Shown here piece after piece: positions 5,718-11,465 of a stretch of 11,465 nt of DNA (its first letter is position 1; every line of letters begins with the position of its first letter). The position numbers and the translations under genes are program-made. Location of the stretch: assembly GCA_003158495.1 (NCBI GenBank), contig PMJT01000019.1, forward strand, positions 12,682 to 24,146. Reading direction: 5' to 3'. Source of the stretch: Chloroflexota bacterium. GTDB taxonomy: Bacteria > Chloroflexota > Limnocylindria > Limnocylindrales > CSP1-4. The notes under the pieces are model-generated. The model saw only the letters and a list, made by a program, of their open reading frames with translations, was not told the DNA's origin and did not search any database.

Positions 5718-6200
5718 GTGGACGCGCGGCGGCTCCCGAGCCTGGGCGGCCGAGGCGAGGGCTGGTTTTTGCTCCAACTCGTCCTGTTTGCGGCGATCGC
5801 CGCAGCGGGACCCGTGGGGCCGGCCTGGGGCGGCGCGGGGCGAGTTGCCGGCCAGGTGCTCGGCGTCATCCTGATCGGCGGTGGCGGCCTGCTGTCCTTT
5901 CGCGGCGTCCTGGACCTGCGGGAGAACCTGACGGTGTTCCCTAAGCCGCTTCCGGGTGCGAGCCTGGTTGACACGGGCGCCTACGACCTCGTGCGCCACC
6001 CGATCTACGGCGGGTTGATACTCGGTGCCGCCGGCTGGGGGCTGTTCATGGCCTCGCCACTCGCTCTGCTGCTGGCGCTGTGCCTGGCGGTCTTCTTCGA
6101 CCTGAAGTCACGCCGCGAGGAACTCTGGCTGGCAGAGCAATTCGCCGACTATGGGGCGTATCGGAGCCGCACCCGCCGCATGCTGCCCTGGGTCTACTGA
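5718..6200 (+). CDS. Small membrane methyltransferase of the PEMT/isoprenylcysteine carboxyl methyltransferase superfamily
   Basis: This is a 160-residue membrane protein with hydrophobic helices at about 17-31, 43-61 and 97-128. The C-terminal half carries the superfamily signature. Its parts are VDTGAYDLVRHPIYGGLIL (84-102, with R93-H94-P95), a charged turn RREELWLAEQFADYGAYRSRTRRMLPW (132-158, with the conserved E-E pair at 134-135), and a final aromatic residue. In related enzymes these segments bind SAM at the membrane face. The acceptor may be a lipid, an isoprenyl cysteine or a small thiol; MddA-type thiol methyltransferases are also membrane proteins of this broad group but are longer. 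GTG 5718 follows the OsmC stop by 3 nt. Its stop overlaps the convergent gene by 7 nt (6194-6200). Confidence 0.82.
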   Translation: MDARRLPSLGGRGEGWFLLQLVLFAAIAAAGPVGPAWGGAGRVAGQVLGVILIGGGGLLSFRGVLDLRENLTVFPKPLPGASLVDTGAYDLVRHPIYGGLILGAAGWGLFMASPLALLLALCLAVFFDLKSRREELWLAEQFADYGAYRSRTRRMLPWVY

Positions 6201-6931
6201 CCGTAGCCGGCGGGCGCGACTTCCGCGGCGCGCAGGCCCACCGGCTCCATCTGGTATGTGAGAAGCCGTCCCGCCCGGCCGACGCAACTGATCGCGCCGG
6301 ACTTCGACAGGCAATATGCCGACCGCATGGCAAGTCGCTTGGACCGTCGCGACGCGACGACGATGTCGGCCGTGGTGAACGGTGAGGGCAGGCCCTCGGG
6401 AAGGAGTGCCAGCAGGTCCGCCGGCGTGTCGATCCTGATTGTCTCGACTATCTCGAGCAGCCTGCGGTCCAGCCGCCACCATTCGCGCGGGTAGCGGTAC
6501 CGGGCGCCGGCCGGGATAGGGCCGCGGACCTCTTCCTCGCGGATCATGAGCAGCTCGAGCCGGAAGTTTGGGTGCGCCACGAGTTCCGGGAACGCGACGA
6601 GTTCTTCGAAGATATCGAGGGGCCGACCGCGCTTGGGCGAGCGTCGACGGTCGGTCAGTGCCCCGTCGGCATCCACGCGAAGGAGCCACCGCTCGATGGC
6701 GATCGGGTGCACCAGGGCGACGCGGTGGGCCTCCACCAGGCGCCGAAGTTTGCGCGCGGCCGAGGCAAAGCTCGCGGTCTGGACCTCGACGAGCTCATCG
6801 TCGCGGACCACGTCAACCACGTAGCCGTCGACCGACTCCTCGGTTCGCCCGCCCGGCCCGGCGTAGAGCTCCTTGACGGCGGCGTGGAGCGATCCCTCTC
6901 GGTAGGTGGAGAGAGCGGGGGAGGCGGCCAC
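6194..6931 (-). CDS. Hypothetical protein with predicted PD-(D/E)XK nuclease-like and winged-helix parts
   Basis: I do not recognise this 245-residue protein as a named family. The N-terminal 90 residues read like a PD-(D/E)XK core: a helix with E21 (HAAVKELY), then strand GYVVDVV with D40, then DELVEVQT providing E49-x-Q51, then a helix rich in Arg and Lys and strand VALVHPI. The middle (95-160) is basic and aromatic (RRSPKRGR, YRYPREWWRLDRR). Residues 168-228 resemble a winged helix (TPADLLALL ... FTTADIVVAS ... SKSGAISCVGRAGRLLTYQ). It may bind and perhaps cleave DNA or RNA, but this is fold guessing from a few residues. GTG 6931 is 11 nt after the rhodanese stop on the same strand, implying cotranscription. 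It converges with the membrane methyltransferase. Confidence 0.65.
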   Translation of the reverse strand: MAASPALSTYREGSLHAAVKELYAGPGGRTEESVDGYVVDVVRDDELVEVQTASFASAARKLRRLVEAHRVALVHPIAIERWLLRVDADGALTDRRRSPKRGRPLDIFEELVAFPELVAHPNFRLELLMIREEEVRGPIPAGARYRYPREWWRLDRRLLEIVETIRIDTPADLLALLPEGLPSPFTTADIVVASRRSKRLAMRSAYCLSKSGAISCVGRAGRLLTYQMEPVGLRAAEVAPAGYGQ

Positions 6932-6942
6932 GCGCCGGCCCG

Positions 6943-7572
6943 CTACCGGTTCTTCTGGACGAGCGTCCGACCGGAGGCCTGCCAGGAGCTCATGCCGCCG
7001 TCGAGGTTCCAGATGTTGGTGTAGCCGAGGTCCAATAGCGTCTGGGCTGCCATGGCGCTCTCCGCTCCGCTCCGGCAGTACACGAGGATTCTGGCGCCCT
7101 TGTTCGCCGGCAGGGCCGACGCCTTCGCCGCCAGCTGGTCGTAGGGGATATACAGGTCGGTTCCGTCGATCTCGCCGATGTAGGGCGTCTTGACGTTGAC
7201 CAGAGTGAAGTCCTTGTGGGTCAGCATCCCGGCCAGCTGGTCGGCTGTTACGTTCGTCCAGTGGCCGCCGTTGCCCTGGACGACGACACCGATCTGACTG
7301 GAGGTGGCCGCAGCTGTGGCCGTCGGCGTAGCGCTAGCGGCGGTTCCGCTGCCGTTGGAGATTGCCCCGAAGACGAAGTCGGTCGCGATCACGACGGCGG
7401 CAATCAGCACAAGGACCCCGACCAGCAGGGCGAGCCTGCCCGCGGTGCTGGTCGGCGCGGCGAACCCGGCCTGCGCCGAGCCCGATGTTGCGGGCCCGCT
7501 CGCGGCCGATGTCGATCGCGGGCGGCCCGAGGAACCGCGGGCGGCCGCACTCGATCGCTTCTTCGAGCTCAT
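6943..7572 (-). CDS. Membrane-anchored extracytoplasmic rhodanese
   Basis: This 209-residue protein starts with a Ser/Arg/Ala-rich disordered segment (1-45) and has one strong membrane helix at 46-70 (GRLALLVGVLVLIAAVVIATD). A Thr/Ala/Ser linker to about 95 precedes a rhodanese domain (104-209). Positive charges before the helix put the domain outside the cytoplasm. The domain has LVNVKTPYIGEIDGTDLYIPYDQL (124-147), where Asn replaces the usual Asp of 'DVR'. The active loop is CRSGAES with C166, and the usual NLDGGMSSW ending follows. It could accept sulfane sulfur from thiosulfate or polysulfide at the cell surface. ATG 7572 has AGGAGGA (7581-7587) 8 nt upstream; longer frames start inside the QmoC-like gene and were rejected. 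It follows that gene by 109 nt, so it may belong to the same operon or have its own promoter. Confidence 0.92.
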   Translation of the reverse strand: MSSKKRSSAAARGSSGRPRSTSAASGPATSGSAQAGFAAPTSTAGRLALLVGVLVLIAAVVIATDFVFGAISNGSGTAASATPTATAAATSSQIGVVVQGNGGHWTNVTADQLAGMLTHKDFTLVNVKTPYIGEIDGTDLYIPYDQLAAKASALPANKGARILVYCRSGAESAMAAQTLLDLGYTNIWNLDGGMSSWQASGRTLVQKNR

Positions 7573-7681
7573 ATTGGGCTTCCTCCTGGGTGCTGGCGAC
7601 CGCCCGCGATCGGCGCGCCGCCCTCGAGCGTAGCGCTTCGAGCTTACGACCCGGAGCGCCTTCGCGGAAGTGCTCGGAGTC

Positions 7682-8839
7682 CTAGCCTCGCAGCCTGATC
7701 GCGAAAAGCGCGATCGGACGGTAGAGGACGTGCGCGAACTTCCCGAACGGCACCAGCAGCACCAGGGCCATCGCGACGCCGACGTGGAGCAGGAACATCG
7801 GGTAGCCCCAGGCCGGAGCCTGCGGCAGGTACAGCCCAAGTTCGAGAACGAAGCCGGTCAGGCCGGCGACCCAGAGCATCGACAGGAACGTCCAGTCCGA
7901 CGTCGTCGAATGGCGGCTGGCGCGGTCGCTCTTGCGCAGCCGCCTGACGATCAGCACCGTGGTGCCGTAGATCAGGAGCGCACCGGCCAGCGTGCCGAGC
8001 AATCGCACCGGGTACCAGATCGGGACGGCCGTGCCGACGGCCTTGATGCCGAGCAGTTCCAGGCCGTAGTCGGCCATGGTCGCGCCCAGCAGACCGAGGA
8101 AGCCCCACATGGTGGCGAAGTGGATGAACCAGCGCTGCGAGTACCACGGGCGCGTCTCGCCGGCTTCGCCGGAGGCCGTTTCGTCCGCGCAGTCCTGGCG
8201 GAAACGGGTCTGTGCCAGGGACTCCGTGCCCACGGCGTAGACAGCGGCCCCGGCGACCTTGCCGAGCGTCGTCTTTGCCGCCGCGTCCTTCGGTCCGCGC
8301 AGGACACGTCTGACCATTTCGAACACACCGACGAGCGCGGCCACTCCCATTACGGCCATGGCCACGATGCCCAGGTTGTGGACGACGTCGCTGGGGACGA
8401 AGTCGAAGAACGCGAGTGTCGAGCCGTCGACCGGCTTGTGGACGGAGTACATGAACGCGGCCAGCAGGCCGACCAGCGCGATCACGAAGACGCCGGCGAA
8501 GAGTCGCGAGGTCGCCAGCAAGTACGCGAGGTGAGTCCGGTCGTAGCTCGCCACCGCGTAGCGCCGGGCAGCGGCCATGAACGAGGCCGGATCAGCCTGG
8601 GTCGGGCACGAGTCCGTGCATTCGGAGCAGCCGTAGCAGGACCACAACTCGGGGCTGGCCAGGAGCTTCTCGCGCAGACCCAGCTGGGCATAGCGGGACA
8701 TCCGGCGCGGGAACGACGCGCCGTCCACGGAGAGTGGGCAGATCGCGGAGCAAACGCCGCAGTTGAAGCAGGACGAGATGTCCGTGGCGCCGAAGCGCTG
8801 GAGTTCGGGGTAGAGGTTTCGATCGACTCGCGCGGTCAT
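7682..8839 (-). CDS. QmoC-like subunit: HdrC ferredoxin domain fused to HdrE/NarI-like membrane cytochrome domain
   Basis: This 385-residue protein is built like QmoC. Residues 20-85 carry two [4Fe-4S] motifs: C24, C27, C30, C34 (CFNCGVCSAICPLS) and C68, C71, C74, C78 (CYGCSECTDSCPTQ). From 108 on there are about six membrane helices (near 113-131, 152-175, 237-257, 278-297, 315-335, 345-366). H154, H240, H352 and H370 (FGKFAHVLYRP) are candidate haem b ligands. QmoC passes electrons between cytoplasmic Hdr-type flavoproteins and the quinone pool. Total length is close to the roughly 380-400 residues usual for QmoC. A loop at 185-230 is polar and variable. AAGGAG (8848-8853) lies 8 nt before ATG 8839, which overlaps the upstream stop as ATGA (8836-8839). 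Confidence 0.92.
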   Translation of the reverse strand: MTARVDRNLYPELQRFGATDISSCFNCGVCSAICPLSVDGASFPRRMSRYAQLGLREKLLASPELWSCYGCSECTDSCPTQADPASFMAAARRYAVASYDRTHLAYLLATSRLFAGVFVIALVGLLAAFMYSVHKPVDGSTLAFFDFVPSDVVHNLGIVAMAVMGVAALVGVFEMVRRVLRGPKDAAAKTTLGKVAGAAVYAVGTESLAQTRFRQDCADETASGEAGETRPWYSQRWFIHFATMWGFLGLLGATMADYGLELLGIKAVGTAVPIWYPVRLLGTLAGALLIYGTTVLIVRRLRKSDRASRHSTTSDWTFLSMLWVAGLTGFVLELGLYLPQAPAWGYPMFLLHVGVAMALVLLVPFGKFAHVLYRPIALFAIRLRG

Positions 8840-9099
8840 GGCCGCGGCTCCTTCTGGACGGCCTGGTAGCGGAAGTAGCCTTCCGGCGTGACTTCCTTGG
8901 TCTCGCGGACCCAGCCGTAGCGGCGCATGCCCATAACCCAGTACATCGCTTCATGAGTGGGCCGCCCTACTGCCTCGGCGATCTCGGGCACGGTGTGGGC
9001 TCCATCGGCCAGGAAGTCGAGGATAGTGCTGCGCATGAGCGGCTCCTCGCGGATGATTTCGCGCAGGTCCCTGTTTGGCGGGGTGTTGGGAACGTTCAC
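8836..9099 (-). CDS. Small winged-helix protein embedded in the Qmo/Hdr-like operon
   Basis: This 87-residue soluble protein has no cysteines. A helix at 11-31 (LREIIREEPLMRSTILDFLAD) leads into an HTH-like unit, HTVPEIAEAVGRPTHEAMYWVMGMRRYG (35-62). A beta wing, WVRETKEVTPEGYFRYQAV (63-81), follows, so it reads as a compact wHTH. It may bind DNA and autoregulate the operon, or may serve as a structural adaptor in the complex; the sequence does not decide. The start is GTG 9097-9099, overlapping the HdrA-like stop as GTGA, with a near-perfect AGGAGG (9107-9112) at 7 nt. Its own stop overlaps the QmoC-like ATG. Such a gene is not part of the classical qmoABC or hdrABC sets I know. A longer frame to 9315 lies out of frame within the HdrA-like gene. 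Confidence 0.88.
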   Translation of the reverse strand: MNVPNTPPNRDLREIIREEPLMRSTILDFLADGAHTVPEIAEAVGRPTHEAMYWVMGMRRYGWVRETKEVTPEGYFRYQAVQKEPRP

Positions 9100-10970
9100 G
9101 CGATCGCCTCCTCGAGCAGGCCGTCGATCATCGCCGTGATCTGAAGGTCGGTGTAGCCGCGAAGGTCTATGGCGTTCTCCGGGCACATCGGCACGCAGCC
9201 GCCGCAACCCTTGCAGCCCGCCTCGCTGATCGAGGCGACCTCTCGGCCGTTGAGCGAGAGCTTCTCGATCGCGCCGTACGGGCAGGCGTTCTCGCACTTG
9301 CCGCACCAGGTGCACCTGTCGATGTCCACGGTCGCGACGAGCGGATCCAGCTCGGCCACGCCCTTCTTGAGCACCGATGCGCTCTGGGTCACCGCGGCCA
9401 GACCCGAGGCGACGCTCTCGGCAGAGCTCTTCGGCCCCTGGCAGGCACCCGCGATCAGGACTCCGTCGACCATCGTTTCGACCGGCCGGAGCTTGGGGTG
9501 GATCTCGTTGAAGAAGCCGTCACGGCCGAGTGGCAGCTTCAACATCCCGACCATCGCGTCGTTCTTGCGCGCGACCATACCCGTCACCTGGACCACCAGG
9601 TCGACCGGGATCTCCAGCTCTTCGTCGCCGGAGAGCAGGTCGCGCACCGTCACGGCCAGGCCGCCGCCTTTGTCCATCGCGACGACCGGCGGAGCGTCAT
9701 CAGGGAACTTCACGTACACGGCGCCTTGCTTGCGGGCCTCGGTGTAGAGCAGTTCGAAGTTGCCGTAGGTCCGAATATCGCGATAGAGGTGGTATTGCCG
9801 AACTTTCGGGTCGCGTTCCGAGACCTTGATGGAGATGTGGGCCGTGGCCGAGCAGCAGTAGCGCGAGCACCACTCGTTGCCGTCCGGCTGGCGGCTGCCG
9901 ACGCAGTAGATGTACGCGAGGCTCCGAACGGGCCGGCCGTTGTAACGGAGCGGGCCCTTCGAGCCGTCGACCAGTTCCTTGAATTCGGGCAGCGACAGTA
10001 CCCCCGGAAGCCCGGCGCCGAGCTCGCCTTCGGCCGGCTGGTAGGCGTCGAAGCCGGTGGCCACGACGATCGAACCGACTTCGACCGAGATAGTTTCGGG
10101 CGGATCGTTCGAAACGCGAATGCCAATCTGGTAGTTGCCGAAGCTTCCGCCCTTGGTGACCACCTCGGCCCCGGTGAAAACCTTGATCGATGGGCGCTTC
10201 TTCACGTCGGCGACCATCTGGGCGATCAATTCGCGGCCGTCGCGTTCGTGCGGGAACATCGGGCCGAACTTGCCGACCCAGCCGCCAAGCTCCGGCTCGC
10301 GCTCAACGAGAAAGACGCCGAGGCCGATGTCGGCCATGCCGATCGCGGCTCGAAGGCCAGTTACGCCGCCGCCGATGATCAGCGCCTTCTGCGTCGTCTC
10401 GACGACGAGCGGCTCCAGCGCCTCGGACAACCTGGTCCGGCCGATTACGCCGCGGACCAGGGCGATGGCCTTGTGAGTGGCACCGTCGCGATCGTCGGTG
10501 TGCGTCCACGAGCACTGCTCGCGGATGTTGGTCTGGTTGTACTCGTAGGGGTTCATGCCGGAACGCTTGGCGACGCCCCGAAACGTGACGACGTGGAGCT
10601 TCGGCGAGCACGACGCGACGACCAGGCCGTCCAGGTCGCTGGCGGCGATGTCGTCTTCCATCTCCTGCTGACCGGCATCCGAGCAGGCGAACATCATGTG
10701 CTTGGCGACGACGACGCTCTGCTCGTCCTTGACCGCGTCGACCACCGCCTGGACGTCAACGTAGTCGGAGATGTTGCCGCCGCAGTGGCAGACGTAGACG
10801 CCGATCCGGCGGGCTTTCGGGTCGCGGCTCTCGCTCGGGCGGCCCATTCGTTCGCTGGCGCCTCCGGGCGCTTGCTCGCGCCCGTCCAATTGCGCTCGCG
10901 GCGCGTCCTCGGCGCCGCCTCGACCTGCACTCGCCGGAGCTAGCGCCGGGTCCTGCCTGTGCTCGCTCAT
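9096..10970 (-). CDS. HdrA/QmoB-like FAD and iron-sulfur electron-transfer flavoprotein
   Basis: This complete 624-residue HdrA-family protein has a 54-residue polar, low-complexity N-terminus, then the HdrA N-terminal domain (RIGVYVCHCGGNISDYVD, C61 and C63; also C96, C121, C153). A dinucleotide-fold FAD site follows at ALIIGGGVTGLRAA (196-209). The central cluster site C356, C368, C372, C373 (YCVGSR ... CSRYCC) is arranged as in structurally known HdrA. C510 is in VLIAGACQGPK. Two C-terminal [4Fe-4S] ferredoxin motifs are C553/C556/C559/C563 and C586/C589/C592/C596. It resembles QmoB but lacks the MvhD-like tail. HdrA proteins relay or bifurcate electrons. ATG 10970 has AGAAGG (10978-10983) at 7 nt and overlaps the upstream stop (ATGA); an alternative ATG at 10847 would remove the extension but has a poorly spaced site. 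Confidence 0.95.
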   Translation of the reverse strand: MSEHRQDPALAPASAGRGGAEDAPRAQLDGREQAPGGASERMGRPSESRDPKARRIGVYVCHCGGNISDYVDVQAVVDAVKDEQSVVVAKHMMFACSDAGQQEMEDDIAASDLDGLVVASCSPKLHVVTFRGVAKRSGMNPYEYNQTNIREQCSWTHTDDRDGATHKAIALVRGVIGRTRLSEALEPLVVETTQKALIIGGGVTGLRAAIGMADIGLGVFLVEREPELGGWVGKFGPMFPHERDGRELIAQMVADVKKRPSIKVFTGAEVVTKGGSFGNYQIGIRVSNDPPETISVEVGSIVVATGFDAYQPAEGELGAGLPGVLSLPEFKELVDGSKGPLRYNGRPVRSLAYIYCVGSRQPDGNEWCSRYCCSATAHISIKVSERDPKVRQYHLYRDIRTYGNFELLYTEARKQGAVYVKFPDDAPPVVAMDKGGGLAVTVRDLLSGDEELEIPVDLVVQVTGMVARKNDAMVGMLKLPLGRDGFFNEIHPKLRPVETMVDGVLIAGACQGPKSSAESVASGLAAVTQSASVLKKGVAELDPLVATVDIDRCTWCGKCENACPYGAIEKLSLNGREVASISEAGCKGCGGCVPMCPENAIDLRGYTDLQITAMIDGLLEEAIA

Positions 10971-11465
10971 GCCACTACCTTCTGACTTTCGAGATGAGCG
11001 GCTGCCTGGGCCACCGCGGCTCCGGCGTGGAGGATCGAGTCCGCGATGTCCTTGGCGCCGGACGCTGTTCCGGCCACGAAGACACCCGGTATGTTGGTTA
11101 CCCCCGGGTTCATGTCCTCGTTGGGCTCGGCGACGTAGTGGTAGTCGTTGAGTTCGATCGAGTCGCCCGAGAAGAGCCGCTCGACATCCCGGTTTGGCTG
11201 GACGCCGACTGCCAGGACGACCATGTCGTACTCGGCCTCGACGATCGCCCCGCCGTGCTCGATATCCTCGTAGCGCAGGATCAGGTTGCCGTCCGGCTTC
11301 TCCGTGACCTTCGCGACTCGACCCTTCACGTAGGTGGCGCCCATCGACTTGGCGCTTTCGTAAAACTCGTCGTAGCGTTTGCCCGGGGCCCTGATGTCCA
11401 TGTAATGGACCGTGACCTCGGCGAGTGGCAGGGCGCCCATGACGAGCTGGTTCTGCTTGATCGAG
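10967..11465 (-). CDS. QmoA/HdrA-like flavoprotein, C-terminal part (5' end outside window)
   Basis: The frame is open to the right edge and gives the last 166 residues of a second HdrA-family protein. The first visible segment (SIKQNQLVMGALPLAEVTVHYMDIRAPGKRYDEFYES) matches the region just after the central 'CC' cluster motif of HdrA. VVLAVGVQPNRDVERLF and the FAD-domain ending GVFVAGTASGAKDIADSILHAGAAVAQAA follow. Unlike the downstream HdrA-like protein it ends without ferredoxin motifs, as QmoA does. An internal ATG at 11440 is not the start, because the upstream codons are clearly family sequence. Its TGA overlaps the next ATG (10967-10970). The order QmoA-like, QmoB-like, wHTH, QmoC-like follows qmoABC order with one insertion. 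Genes further upstream, such as aprAB or others, lie outside the window. Confidence 0.9.
   Translation of the reverse strand, partial: SIKQNQLVMGALPLAEVTVHYMDIRAPGKRYDEFYESAKSMGATYVKGRVAKVTEKPDGNLILRYEDIEHGGAIVEAEYDMVVLAVGVQPNRDVERLFSGDSIELNDYHYVAEPNEDMNPGVTNIPGVFVAGTASGAKDIADSILHAGAAVAQAAAHLESQKVVA

Noticed and set aside
7623..7642. Hairpin CTCGAGCG-TAG-CGCTTCGAG between the QmoC-like and rhodanese genes as a terminator
   Set aside because: The stem has a bulge, and no T-run follows on either strand, so it is not a convincing Rho-independent terminator.
7573..7839. Longer 298-codon version of the membrane rhodanese
   Set aside because: The extra part overlaps the QmoC-like gene out of frame. 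ATG 7572 has an ideal Shine-Dalgarno and starts just before a normal anchor segment.
7670..8869. Open frame of 399 codons on the plus strand opposite the QmoC-like gene
   Set aside because: It is an antisense shadow. The translation is low-complexity Arg/Gln/His/Glu-rich, while the minus strand has two CxxCxxCxxxC motifs and membrane helices.
9075..10943. Open frame of 622 codons on the plus strand opposite the HdrA-like gene
   Set aside because: It is an antisense shadow caused by high GC3. The minus strand encodes complete HdrA motifs in the same place, and the plus-strand translation has no recognisable domain and is Arg/Asp/Val-biased.
1..11465. CRISPR array, tRNA/rRNA gene, insertion sequence or transposon ends
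   Set aside because: Reading for spaced direct repeats, tRNA-like cloverleafs, transposase motifs and terminal inverted repeats found none.

Overview
The window comes from a high-GC bacterium (roughly two thirds G+C by eye, with strongly GC-biased third codon positions). It encodes Shine-Dalgarno-led, tightly packed genes. The sequence alone does not fix the taxon. A Chloroflexota or actinobacterial (Thermoleophilia-like) lineage is my guess from base composition and protein style. No RNA gene, insertion sequence, CRISPR array or phage gene is visible. Almost every recognisable product handles reduced sulfur or the electrons drawn from it.

Layout, left to right. (1) At 1-90 lies the tail of an unidentified plus-strand gene. 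(2) At 257-1941 is a plus-strand cassette of an ArsR-family repressor, a DsrE-like protein, TusA and a DsrE2-like protein. It is preceded by a perfect 18-bp inverted repeat (257-274), a good operator candidate. (3) At 1938-3384, on the minus strand, is a TauE/SafE-type anion exporter, a DUF1634 membrane protein overlapping it by ATGA, and a 51-residue DUF2892-like membrane peptide with a strong ribosome binding site. (4) At 3496-6200, on the plus strand and divergent from the exporter, is a second ArsR regulator followed by a glutaredoxin-like protein, a single-domain rhodanese, a soluble SAM methyltransferase, an OsmC-type protein and a small membrane methyltransferase. (5) At 6194-7572, on the minus strand, are a predicted PD-(D/E)XK/winged-helix protein and a membrane-anchored, extracytoplasmic rhodanese. 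(6) At 7682-11465, also minus, is a Qmo/Hdr-like electron-transfer operon. In transcription order it has the C-terminal part of a QmoA/HdrA-like flavoprotein (running off the window), a complete 624-residue HdrA/QmoB-like iron-sulfur flavoprotein, an 87-residue winged-helix protein, and a QmoC-like fusion of an HdrC ferredoxin domain to an HdrE/NarI-like membrane cytochrome domain. All three junctions are 4-nt ATGA/GTGA overlaps.

How the parts may work together (inference). Sulfane sulfur could be mobilised by rhodaneses and handled by glutaredoxin and OsmC-type thiol proteins. It could then pass along TusA and the DsrE-type carriers, with oxidation coupled to quinone through the Qmo/Hdr-like flavoprotein complex and its membrane subunit. 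TauE/SafE would export sulfite or another sulfur oxyanion, and the two ArsR proteins, which lack the classical metal-binding Cys box, would sense the sulfur or redox state. The same parts could instead serve sulfide or persulfide detoxification, or run in the reductive direction. No AprAB, DsrAB, HdrB or lipoate-binding protein is present in this window to settle the direction. The least familiar element is the winged-helix protein translationally locked between the HdrA-like and QmoC-like genes.
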